From Anastrepha obliqua (Eukaryota; Arthropoda; Insecta; Diptera; Tephritidae), in contig NC_072895.1 in the NCBI RefSeq assembly GCF_027943255.1, positions 23,472,001 through 23,536,000 on the forward strand: a stretch of DNA of 64,000 nt, written 5' to 3'. Position 1 is the stretch's first letter; the number at the start of each line of letters is the position of its first letter. The position numbers were made by a program, and so were the translations under genes. Shown one piece after another: positions 43,747 to 54,175 of the stretch. The notes beneath the pieces are model-generated. The model saw nothing but the letters and a program-made list of their open reading frames with translations, had not been told where the DNA came from and made no database searches.

Positions 43747-44856
43747 TTAAGAGGGGAGCCTGCTTTAGAGGCCTCAAAAATTCGATTTTTTCGTGGATTT
43801 TTTTGGGAAGGAAAGAAATATTCGATTGAAACGAAAGTTTGAGGTATTATTGCTATATATTTCAGCAGTCTTCTCAAACATTTTCATTAAAATATATGTC
43901 ATATTATGTCTGGTACAAGCATTTTGCCGAGGCGCCTCGAGTATGCATGTGTCTTGCGGCGGGAAAGATGCAGGGCGCAATTTTCATCTGAAACCAAAAA
44001 CCCAAACATTTTTTATTTTGGTAGGTATAGTATAGCTTCTAGTTAAACCAACAAAATTAAACAAAAAGTGAGAAATTCAACAATTTATCGCTAATTAAAA
44101 AAAAAATCATTTTTTTGGAAAAACAAATTCACTTTAGATTGTTTAAAAAGTTAGATTGTTTAAAAAGGTTAACCATAGCTTTCTTAAGGTTTTTAGGTTC
44201 AACTAGAAGAGAATTTAATTCCGAATACAATCAATGTTATCTCGTTTCGGTAGGATGTGTAACTTTTTCCCAATTAGTAAAAAGTTCCCGCCAATTAGTA
44301 AAAATCGTAAAAACAAAAACCGAGAAATCGCACTTCGAGCGATCCGGCCGCTCGTATACCTGCTCGGCGCTTGCTCACAATTTCTTCTGTCACTCCGAAA
44401 ATGTTTTGAATTTGCTTCTGAAATTTTGAGGACACATTCTTGGATAGTTTGGAAAGACATTTATGCAAGTCCATGTAAAATTTTCGACAAATCGATTTTT
44501 TTCGATATTTTCGTATATTTATTGTATAATTAATTTTATACTTGTTTTTTAATTTTATAGGGTCATCCTTTCCGTTAATATGTTATAAAAAAACCAATAT
44601 CATTTTTTTTGATTTAGATCGATAGGTTAAGAGTAATAAATAGAGCAGTTTGGGACCTCGCGCCGTAGGCAGCCGACAAGAAATTATCCTGAGCCGCCAT
44701 TTTGGAAAAAAATGAAAAAAAAAAAATTTTTGTACTCTCGAAAGGTTAAATAAAGTTGTGTTAAATCTTCAAAATAATATAATTATTTTATCACCTTTAA
44801 GAATATGTTTAAAAAAAGGCCGATTTTGAGGCTTCTACATGGACTTCCCCCCTTAA
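43747..44856. mobile_element. TTAA-bounded inverted-repeat element, 1.1 kb
   Basis: The left end TTAAGAGGGGAGCCTGCTTT continues AGAGGCCTCAAAAATTCGAT. The right end is its imperfect inverse (TTAAGGGGGGAAGTCCATGT then AGAAGCCTCAAAATCGGCC on the minus strand). Both ends are exactly TTAA. The interior has several short open frames but no transposase motif that I recognise. It is a candidate non-autonomous piggyBac-like element or a new TTAA family. Confidence 0.7.
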
Positions 44857-46090
44857 GCGCACAACATTTTGATGCTGACTACGGCGTAAGCAGCAACCGC
44901 AGCCGCAAGCGCTGGCTGAAAATACGCAACCCTATGTTGTTGTCCATGCACACACACACACCCTTCTTTGCCGACTCATACGCAGCGCCAATTACTCTGC
45001 CCATGATGAAACATATTTGTGTGCATATTTGGCAACTTGGCAGACATGTCAAAATTCCTGCCATTGTTGACACTGGGAAATGAGTTGCCTAAATAACGAA
45101 AAAGACAACACAAACTGAATGGAAAAACTGCAAAAAAAAAAACTATCAAATGCTTGGTCTTATATCACTGTGAACTAAGCCACTTATTTTACTCGCTTTT
45201 AATTACACGATGATAAGCTGTGAACTGCAAAAGCAAAAGTAAAAACAAAAAGGGCAAAAAAACCATTCGACAACTAATTAATGCGACCGGTGAGTTTTCA
45301 AACGCTGAGAACTGTAATCTAAAAAATACCAACATAAACAAATGAAACAATGCCAATTACGTCGACTAAATGCCTTTACATGCACACACACACACATACA
45401 TGCATAGATGTAACACACACCCATTTAAACGTATAGCAGTTGATGGAAAAAACACTGATTGACATTCATTCGAAACGTCAATGGCACATCTTTGCATGTC
45501 TGTGACATACTCAGCCGGCTACCGTGGGTTTGTCATGATTTTCCTGATTTACTGGTGCAAAGAGCTTTTGTGCCAAAACCGAAAAAATGCACAAAAACAA
45601 AAGCAAAAAAAAAACATATTACATAAAATACAGCGGCAAAAGCGATAAATAATGCAATCAAGTTCGGAAGCTTATGGAGTCATGTGAAAAAGCAAAAAAC
45701 AAAAAAATTTTAAAAAGCAAAGCCATCAAAAAGACAATGAAAAAGACAAAGAGGAAACGATAATATAAATACAATCAAATAGCAAACTCAAGACAATCAA
45801 ATTGAGTTGCCAATGATGGCTTTAAGGAAATCGTTTGTGCATATTTTGAGATTTGTTGGAACTGATTTTTTTCTTAATTAAAAAAAAATAATAATTATTT
45901 TCCGATTTCAGCAGCATTTCAGGACATGCAGTCAGGGTAACAGTAATTTCGGAAGAATTTTATTGGAAATCGTAATAAAATTCATCAAAAGATTCTCCAC
46001 TAAAGGTCTAAAAAATTTAGAGATATCTATTTTAGACTTTGCGCTCTGTAAAACAATCCGTATGCAGCACCTGGCTCGGTAATCTGCTAC
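44857..46090. other. Non-coding, nothing recognised
   Basis: Mixed AT-rich sequence, with a CA run near 45385. No recognisable gene. It ends where the RTE fragment starts. Confidence 0.4.
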
Positions 46091-46094
46091 ACAG

Positions 46095-46885
46095 ATGATT
46101 CGAAGCTTGAAGGACGTCGAGCGATCGAAGCGTGGTAAGACCGATCCGGGTGTCTTTGAGCGCAACTGTAAAAAATTGTTGGCATATGCCGGTGATATTA
46201 ACATCATCGGCCTCAACAACCGCGCTGTTAGTTCTGCCTTCTCCAAACTGGATAAAGAGGCAAAGCGAATGGGTCTGATGGTGAACGAGGACAAAACGAG
46301 GACAAAGTACCTCCTGTCTTCAAATATCTCTCTTGCCAACAAGTGCTACTTTGGACTAAGTAGGCAAATGAGTAGTAAAGTCCTCTCTCGACGAACAAAA
46401 CAAACACTCTACAAGGCTCTCATCTTGCCCGTCCTAACGTATGGCGCAGAAGCGTGGACGATGACAATATCCGATGAAGCGACGCTTGGAGTGTTTGCGA
46501 GAAAGATTCTGCGTAAGATTTTTGGACCTTTGCACGTTGGCAACGGCGAATATCGCAGGTAATGGAACGTTGAGCTGTATGAGCTTTACGGCGACATAGA
46601 CATAGCGCAGCGAATAAACATCCAACGGCTACGCTGCTGGGTCATGTCGTCCGAATGGATACAAACGCTCCGGCTCTGAAATTATTCGATGTGGTACCAG
46701 CTGGTGGTAACGGAGGAAGAGGAAGGCCTCCTCTGCGTTGGAAATATCAGGTGGAGAGGGACTTGGCTTCACTTGGTGTGTCTCACTGGCGCCGGTTAGC
46801 ACGAGAAAGAAACAATTGGCGCGCTTTATTAAACTCGGCCAAAATCGCATAAGCGGTTATCGAGCCAATTAAGAAGAAGTTATAC
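46095..46885 (+). mobile_element. RTE-like LINE fragment with internal deletion
   Basis: The plus strand reads KLLAYAGDINIIGLNN (YADD degraded to YAGD), RMGLMVNEDKTRTKYLLSSN, then directly SLANKCYFGLSRQMSSKVL. Compared with the copy at 28280 about 130 bases are missing at that joint. It continues LTYGAEAWTMTISDEA, KILRKIFGPLHVGNGEYRR* and DTNAPALKLFDVVPAGG, RGRPPLRWKYQVERD. The 3' end is AAGCGGTTATCGAGCCAATT then AAGAAG. It is a dead copy of the same family. Confidence 0.85.
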
Positions 46886-47020
46886 CATAGTCTTCCAAAC
46901 AGAGATGCATAACATAGAAATTAGTAGCAGAGAATGCCTTCGAATAGGCCCAACTTCGAGGCACTTCGTCATTTTGTCAGATAGCCTTGCACAGCCTTAT
47001 GTGCACTGCAATCCCACAGA
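46885..47020 (+). mobile_element. LINE RNase H scrap
   Basis: The plus strand reads TIVFQTEMHNIEISSRECLR then HFVILSDSLAQPYVHC, the E- and D-containing middle blocks of an I-clade RNase H. About 45 codons remain and no other part of the same element is attached. Confidence 0.55.
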
Positions 47021-47279
47021 ATAACATTTAAAATCTTCACATCCGAGAGGAAGTGATGAAGTTTAATGGAGTTTGAGGTTAAACGGACTCTGTGGAAATG
47101 AAGAAAAGACTAGCTACTGTCAGATATGCCATCAGTTGTCGGGGCGGTGCACTCTGTTCTCGACGCCAGTGGACAATCTGGTGCCTTACGTTGGTTTCGG
47201 TAGGAAGTATAATGATTTGATTCCAGAGGGAGATCAATGCTTAAGTCCAGAGAGCCCCTTAACTATATTTTAGCACACT

Positions 47280-48302
47280 TTCGGCACCTTCTGATCCAAG
47301 ACCAGTGATGGTAGCGGATCTGGGTGGTACTTTGACGAAGACACTAAGTACTCCAACGTTATAGGACAGATGCTAGACGGTATTCTTAACGGAAATCTAT
47401 GCCATCTTGTATCATACGGGCTAACTGAGAAAAAGTGGCGCGGTAGTATGATGCTATTGGAATTTGTAATGACAGTGAAGCTGCCCTGATAGCCCTTGCT
47501 AACCCACGCTGCTACTCGAAATTAGTCGGTAAATGTAAGACTGAACTGAACAGTGTCGCAAAACAAAATAAATGTTGTCTTATTTGGCTGCCTGGACTTT
47601 GTGGTATTACAGGAAACGAATTGGCTGATAAAGGGGCTAATGGAGTCACTGCAAGTTTACCACTAGGCCCTGAAACCTTTCTAGGTGCCAATTCTGCATC
47701 GATTCAACTATGGATTGATGACTTTATGAGGTTTACCCATAGAAGATGCTGGGCTGTGGTAGGGCTCCTGCAGAGTAACCAAGTGCTTTGTGAAAGAACC
47801 AAAGAGGAAAGTAGCGATGTTTCTTCTAAGCCTTAGTAGAAAGGATCTGCGAGTACTGGCGGGTGAAATCACAAGGCAATACACATGTGATCAGCATATG
47901 GTTACCATGGGAATCATTGGCGACCCAATGTGCCTATCCTTCTGTAAGAAGGAGGACACTACACAGCCTTCCCTCTGCAGCTGCCCAGCTTAGGCTGTTG
48001 GGTTGCGATATACTGAGTATGGATAAAGTTCATACTCTTCCAGCTGTCCAGCTTAGGCTGTTGGGTTGCATTGTTCTGAGTATGGATAAAGTTTATAATC
48101 TTCCTCTTGTAGATTTCTTAAGATTCATCACTGAATTCAAAAGATTTGCAGAATAGTGACCTAAAACCAATATTTCCGTCTTACTATCCCTGCTATAGCT
48201 ATTCTTTTCACTCTTATCTATCCAGACATGATACAATGGTCTTTCTAATTGAGTGATTGGACTTGTCCAACCTCCCAAAAATATAATCTAATCTAATCTA
48301 AC
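47280..48302 (+). mobile_element. I-clade LINE 3' fragment with TCTAA tail
   Basis: The plus strand reads ICNDSEAALIALANPRCYS, LIWLPGLCGITGNELADKGA (RNase H end), SLSRKDLRVLAGEITRQYTC and GIIGDPMCLSFCKKEDTTQP (knuckle). It ends VDFLRFITEFKRFAE. A direct duplication lies at about 47985..48110, where a unit of about 64 bases with CAGCTTAGGCTGTTGGGTTG occurs twice. The 3' end is ATAATCTAATCTAATCTAAC. Confidence 0.8.
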
Positions 48303-48329
48303 GTCGAAGCTCGTTGTAGATGCTTTACT

Positions 48330-48770
48330 GTTTTCCGTACCGTTTTGCAAGGCTGGATACAAGGGCACGAAGGCCATCCCGGCAACGAACAGATGGACTG
48401 CCCAGCGAAATTTGGCGCTACATCAAAATTCTAAGGGCCAGAACCTTTTTGTGGGACTAACAAAGCTCACATAAAAGGAGGTAGCAACGATTGTGAAGAC
48501 ATAGCGTTCGTGCGATACTGGATGGAAAGCGCAAGACAGAAGCACACAAAGCAGTTTATCCTTCCTGCTAGCAGAGAGCATCAACAGGCTTCTAAAACTG
48601 TATAGGAAGAATTTACGAATTATCACTGAACACTTTACGGAATATTGTATTATTTGCTATTATTTAAGGAAACTAGGATTTTCTACTAATCTACCTTCTA
48701 GCGTCTACAGTTTTTGCCAGCTGAACGATGAGACGCCCGCAAACTAGCACTACCCATTGCTCAAGTAAGA
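48330..48770 (+). mobile_element. I-clade LINE fragment related to 17960..20615
   Basis: The plus strand reads WIQGHEGHPGNEQMDCPAKF, GPEPFCGTNKAHIKGGSND then LGFSTNLPSSVYSFCQLNDE. Compare IPGHEGHEGNEMADDLAKQ and GPEPFCGLTKGHINEFL in the intact LINE. Several frame breaks are present. Confidence 0.7.
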
Positions 48771-49585
48771 TTTAAGCCACTCAGAAAAGAAAATCGGGGG
48801 GTAGTCTAAATTTTATTATTTAGATACTAAAGACTTATGGCAACCTCTATCGAATGCTTTCGAAAAGTGCGTGTAAATCGATCGTAATGACCTCCTTCCC
48901 GCTGGAGTCACTGATTACGAATTTCAAGTCAGCTTTATAAAAATTCAAAAGGTTGAATTCGAATGAAAAACCTTACACGCGAGCTTTCAAGGTCTTTAAT
49001 TTTTCAGCGACTTATGAGAAAAAGTTGTGACTATGAAATAAAATAAAGACTGAAAAATAATAATTTTTTAATCAAATAATAATAGATTTTTTTCTCATTT
49101 TTTGCTAATTCGTTTTAGACTTTCGCTATTTATACTCTTAGTAATCAGCGATATTTTTTTAATAATCTTTTAATCGTAATTGTACCAATATTTTACTAAT
49201 GAAAATCCCATGAATGGTCTCAACTTTTAAAATATCATTCAGTCACTGAACCAATTATGGCGTAGGGTATCTAAATGATAAATGTTTGTGCGAAGAGTTC
49301 GAGTTCACCTCAGTCTGCTTCAATGTAACCCTTCTACACTATTTTGTGCTGCTATTTGTAGTGACACCTGTTACACCGGCTTTTTGTAGTTATATCAACT
49401 TCGGACATTTTCATCATGTCAATGTCACGCAAGCAACATTTCGTGTCAAGTTGGTCTGACGAATGGGGAATGTAATGTAATGTTTACACCGCACACATAC
49501 ACATCTGTTTACATAGCTTTTTATGCACGTTTGTACGTGTATTTGCATATTCAGATCATTACCGCTTAATAACTTAATTAATTGT
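48771..49585. other. Non-coding, nothing recognised
   Basis: AT-rich sequence between the LINE fragment and the tandem array. No supported feature. Confidence 0.4.
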
Positions 49586-49589
49586 AGTA

Positions 49590-50945
49590 AAACGAGTGTA
49601 ATGAAACCCTGCAGGGAAGATCGAAACTATTCACCAAATATTCCAGTTCATGAATTGGTATTTGATGGAAGAAAAGTTGCAAAATGGCCAATTAGAGGAA
49701 TAAAAAGTCAAACTAATCAGCATAAATTTAAGTTCAAAAACTGGTATTTGATGGACGAAGTCACACTAGTTCGAGAGCGACTGGACTTGGACCAATTGCA
49801 AGAATCCCAGTTAGAGGTCGGTAATCTATTACTACCCTGTAGTGAAAAGTCAAACTATTCAGTAAACATTTAAGTTCATGAATAGGTACCTGAACAAGAA
49901 ACCGCACTAGTTCAAAAGGGACTAGAATTTGACTAGTTGCAAAATGACTAATTAGAGGTGTGTGCAAAAACAGATATTATTATTTTACTTCCCTAGAGGA
50001 ACTAGAATTAGACCAGTTGCAAAATTACCAATTATAGGTAGAATTACCATTCTAGTTCATGAACTATTTGATGGAGAAAGTTATACATTCTCTTCCTGAA
50101 CTATTTGGTGGAAAAAGTCATACTAGAGGGACTAGAATTGGACTAGTTACAAAATGACTAATTAGACGTGCGTGCAAAGCAAATATTCTTCTATTACTAT
50201 CCTGTAGTAAAAAGTAAAACTAATGAGCACGAATTTTATTTTATGAACTGGTATTTGATGGAAAAAGTTATACTAGTTCGAGAGGGACTAGAGCTGGACC
50301 AGTTACAAGATTACCAGTTAAAGGTAGGTAATCTATTACTACCCTGTAATGAAAAGCTAACGTAGTGAGAAAACATTAAAGCTCATGAATAGGTACTTGA
50401 TGGAAGAAGCCGAACTAGTTCGAAAGCCCCTAGAAATGGACCAGTTGCAAAATGACTAATTAGAGGTGCGTGCAAAAACAAATATTATTATTTTACTTCC
50501 CTATAGTAAAAAGTCAAACTAATCAGCACCCAAAACTCATACTAGTTTGAGAGGAACTAGAATTAGACCAGTTGCAAAATTACCAGTTATAGGTAGAATT
50601 ACCATTCTAGTTCATAAACTATTTGATGGCCAAGGTCATATATTCTCTTCATGAATTATTTAATGGAAAAAGTCATACTAGTTCGAGAGGGACTAGAGCC
50701 GGAGTTGCAAGATTACCAGTTAAAGATAGGTAATCTATTAACCTGGTAACCTGGTAGTGAAAAGCCAAATTAGTAAACAAACATTTAAGCTCATGAATAG
50801 GTAGATACTTGATGGAAAAAGGCGAACTAGTTCGAAAGAGACTAGAAATGGACCAGTCGCAAAATGACTAATTAGAAGTGTATGCAAAACGAATATTCTT
50901 CTATTAGTTACATTTTTAATTATTACTGCCACATGTAATGGCACT
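49590..50945 (+). repeat. Complex tandem repeat with higher-order structure
   Basis: A core like ACTAGTTCGAGAGGGACTAG, AATTGGACCAGTTGCAAAAT recurs about ten times, with GAATTGGTATTTGATGGAAA, TAATCTATTACTACCCTGTA and GCAAAAACAAATATTATTAT blocks between. The TAATCTATTA block lies near 49823, 50329 and 50729, and the GCAAA..TATTATT block near 49963, 50182, 50470 and 50885. This gives a larger period of about 500 then 400 bases built from smaller units. Translated units partly stay open (NWYLMDEVTLVRERLDLDQL), but no start or splice context supports a gene. Confidence 0.8.
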
Positions 50946-50974
50946 TAATATATAATATAATGCCCATGTATAAT

Positions 50975-51022
50975 CGGCCAAAATCGCGTAAGCGATTATC
51001 GCGCCAATCAAGAAGACAAGAA
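50975..51022 (+). mobile_element. RTE LINE 3' end scrap
   Basis: The block GGCCAAAATCGCGTAAGCGA, TTATCGCGCCAATCAAGAAG is the 3' terminus of the RTE family seen at 29400..29450 and 46840..46885. Only the last 50 bases are present, an extreme 5' truncation. A mariner lies 20 bases further on. Confidence 0.75.
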
Positions 51023-51042
51023 GATGTATAATTAGTAATATA

Positions 51043-51991
51043 CATTGTGTAAAATAAGTACCCGGAATTTATAATTTAAACTCTCCCGGGAATACCTGAC
51101 ACTTCAAATTTGGTTTTTTCATGTTGGTACACATGTCCTTGAATGCACAAGCCTTATTAGAACGGGATCTATTACTTAGTGTGTTTTATTCTGCAGTCAA
51201 AGTGAGTTGATCTTTTGTTTACTTGGCGAATTTTACTATGGATTTTTGCAAAAAGAGCATCGGAAGGAGGTCTCTGAAGACATGGTTTCCCGAGCTAATA
51301 CGGACCCTACGTTCATGAAACGCATAATAACTGGTGATGAGACATGGGTCTACGAGTACGATATGCAAACCAGTCAGCAATCGTCTGAATGGCGCTTCGA
51401 GAACGAGCCGTATCCAAAAAAACCACGCCAAAGCCGGTCAAAAGTGAAGGTTATGCTCACGGTTTTCTTTGATTACCAAGGCGTGGTGCACTCTGAGTTC
51501 CTTCCAGAGGGCCAAACGGTTAATAAGGAATATTATTTATCCGTTTTAAGGCGTTTACGTGAAGCCATTCGCCGTAAACGGCCCGAATTGTGGAAGGACA
51601 ATTCGTGGATTCTGCACGACGACAACGCGCCATCGCACCGAGCCTTGATTGTACGCGAATACAAGACCAAAAACTTAATAAATACTATCGAACAGCCACC
51701 GTATTCGCCAGATCTCGCACCCTGTGACTTTTTTCTCTTTCCAAAACTAAAATTGCCACTTCGGGGAAGGCGTTTTGAGTCGATTGAAGACATTAAAAAA
51801 AATTCGCTAAAGGAGCTGAAGGCCATCCCGGCGCCGGCCTACCAGCGGGCCATGGATGACTGGGTTGTTCGTTGGAATATTTGTATCGGCTCAAAAGGAG
51901 CCTATTTTGAAGGCGATCCAACAAATAATGATGAATAATATGAAAAAATGTGTTTTTTTTTTTAAATTCCGGGTACTTATTTTACACAATG
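51043..51991 (+). mobile_element. Mariner with both TIRs and 5' half deleted
   Basis: The left end CATTGTGTAAAATAAGTACC and its inverse at the right end are flanked by TA (51041..51042 and 51992..51993). Its 949 bp is about 300 short of a normal mariner; the missing part is the DNA-binding half of the transposase. The TIRs and TSD are perfectly or nearly perfectly preserved, pointing to fairly recent insertion. Confidence 0.9.
51207..51938 (+). CDS. Mariner transposase, intact catalytic half (DD34D)
   Basis: An open frame of 243 codons; the true transposase similarity starts around EHRKEVSEDMVSRANTDP. All three catalytic Asp residues are present: RIITGDETWVYEYD, WILHDDNAPSHRAL and SPDLAPCDFFLFPKLK, with 34 residues between the last two. 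It also keeps PRQSRSKVKVMLTVFFDYQG and ends GSKGAYFEGDPTNNDE. The N-terminal helix-turn-helix domains that bind the TIR are absent, so it cannot act alone as a transposase. The Met at 51207 is a chance start created by the deletion. Confidence 0.8.
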   Translation: MIFCLLGEFYYGFLQKEHRKEVSEDMVSRANTDPTFMKRIITGDETWVYEYDMQTSQQSSEWRFENEPYPKKPRQSRSKVKVMLTVFFDYQGVVHSEFLPEGQTVNKEYYLSVLRRLREAIRRKRPELWKDNSWILHDDNAPSHRALIVREYKTKNLINTIEQPPYSPDLAPCDFFLFPKLKLPLRGRRFESIEDIKKNSLKELKAIPAPAYQRAMDDWVVRWNICIGSKGAYFEGDPTNNDE

Positions 51992-51993
51992 TA

Positions 51994-53235
51994 TTAGAGT
52001 ATATGCAAATACTTTACTTGTGCTCCAAACGTTCAGGATGCATGCAATGAGGATTAGAGCAATATAAATATCGATGGAGTCAATAAATGATTTGTTAGTT
52101 CATTATACACTAGTTCGATAACTGGTGCAACTTTGGTCCATTATGTACTAGTTCATTAAAGATCATACGTACTCATGCCGAGGCTGACTGTTCGCTTAAA
52201 TATGCCACGGCGCTAAAGTATAGACTGACAATTGATATTTCGAGAGACGTCGCTTCGTAAAAAATGCCAGTTGCTAGCGTTGAAGAAAGATGGAAGTTCA
52301 ACTGTATATTTTGGATGGATCCAAGGCAGTGCAGAACCAATAAAGTTGACTGCTGGGGAAGTATATAAGTACTTGCACCCATTTAGAAGCATTATTCCCC
52401 TGTTGGGTGAGTTTGTGGCTTGGTTATGAACTCATGTCAGTGGGTGGGGGTGGGGTATGATGGATAAGCGTGTGATGGTTTCAAGTAATTTATGTGTTAA
52501 AGAAACAGTTATTTATTATGAGTTTTTTCAGTTTTTTCTTCTTCTGCATCCAAGCGATATCTGGAATAATGCCATTGACACATGTCAACCAGCGCTTACA
52601 TTTAGTTACACTATCTGCTATTCGATTGCCAACTGCCTAATGGGCCGACTGGTCTGCTGAGTGACACTCGCCAAACATGCTTCAATATTAGTGAGTGTGC
52701 GTGTGTGTGAGGTGCACGACTTTTCGGAATCAATGAAAATTAAAGGTGTGCGTGAAGAGGCGGAACTGCATGCCAGACGTTGTGGTCAACATACAAATAC
52801 ATATACGCCTGTTATACCCCCAGACATATTTATGTTAATGACAATTTCTTGTTGTTGCACCGGACTGGTTTGTCGAACTATTAATTAATACCTGAAGAAA
52901 AGCGTAACAAACTTTCCTCCTCTACTGAAAGCAGAAATGAAAGTGAATGCGTGAATATTTTATGAACTTTCAATGCGTTATTTAACAAATAATAAATTAA
53001 CATATTCGGAATATTATTCAACAGATAACTGGCAACAAAATGCTTGATATGTAACTATTTTTATTCATAAAGTGCGTATTACGTAAACAGGTGGGCTAAG
53101 GGTTGGAGAAAAACTGCAAAAAAGTGTGTTTGTGCACCCCCTATAAGGACAGGCCTAAACTCCATATTCACTTTGGACATAAACATCGAGTGATAGACAA
53201 CAAATTGTAGCAGCAATTCGCTCCACCACCGCTTC
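51994..53235. other. Non-coding, nothing recognised
   Basis: A short block near 52108..52165 (ACTAGTTCGATAACTGGTGC) recalls the core of the 49.6-50.9 kb tandem array and may be an outlying unit. Otherwise no supported feature. A GT-rich stretch is near 52690. Confidence 0.4.
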
Positions 53236-53610
53236 GTGGTTAAATTTCAAGGGCCGATGTTGAATGTGAACCACACCTAAACGTCAACGACAACGTTGGA
53301 CTTCTTTCTTTGTGGTTTTTTGAAAGAAAAGGTGTACGTCAATAAGCCAGCAACAATTCAAGAGCTAAAGGATGAGATAATTCGGCACATTAACGGCATA
53401 GAACCTCAATTATGGCTCAGCGTCATCGAAAATTTGGACCATCGGATGGAAGTGTGCCGCCGAGGCCGCGGCGGCTATTTGGCCGGTATTTTGTTCCGTG
53501 CGTAATTCAGCCATACCAATATTATCATAATAAAAAGAAATGACAATAATTTCTTAAAAACATTGTATTTTATTCAAAATCAACACCGGCCCTTGAAACT
53601 TAACCACCCT
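53236..53610 (+). mobile_element. DD41D-group transposon, internal-deletion derivative
   Basis: The left end GTGGTTAAATTTCAAGGGCC is the inverse of the right end (GGCCCTTGAAACTTAACCAC at about 53590..53609). Between them the plus strand reads LDFFLCGFLKEKVYVNKPAT, IQELKDEIIRHINGIEPQLW and MEVCRRGRGGYLAGILFRA, the C-terminal end of a DD41D-type transposase (LDFFLWG..K..VYV). The first two thirds of the transposase are deleted. Confidence 0.75.
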
Positions 53611-54175
53611 TATATACACTTGCATATGTGGCAACCCCAACACTCAGACTTTAACCATTCAATAAGCAATAACTTATTACTTATTACTCATTTCTTAAAC
53701 AAGGGTTTCACTTACCGACACCTGAAATACGTCACCTTTAGCCGAACACTCACTTTACCCTACATTAGACTCATCAATGATAGCGGCAGGCTAATCACCC
53801 ACCCTGCCAGAAAACAAACTAGTTTAACGAAACCAACGCAAGACTGAGTCTCGTCGAGGCCCTATGCGCCCGAGTGGACTGAACAAGGACAAAAAAGACT
53901 CATCAATCAATAATGACTTCAGTCCATTAATCAATAGGTACCTTTAATGCTAACAAATTTCTAATTTGATTGAAAATATTTCACTTCGCTACAAATCACG
54001 TAGGCACTTCGCAATTATAACCATTTTCAGCGCTCGATAAAATCTTTCGAAACTGTAATTTTATGTAGGCGCTTTTATTTCTGGTTATTCATACATATAT
54101 TATATATAATAGTAATTTCAAAATAGTATTTCAAGTATTTTATAGCATGCAATTCGACTCCGAATCCGCCAGAAA
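53611..54175. other. Upstream sequence of the ionotropic receptor relic
   Basis: Probably contained the promoter when the receptor was intact. A TATATTATATATAA run lies near 54095, about 80 bases before the ATG. No other signal was recognised. Confidence 0.35.
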
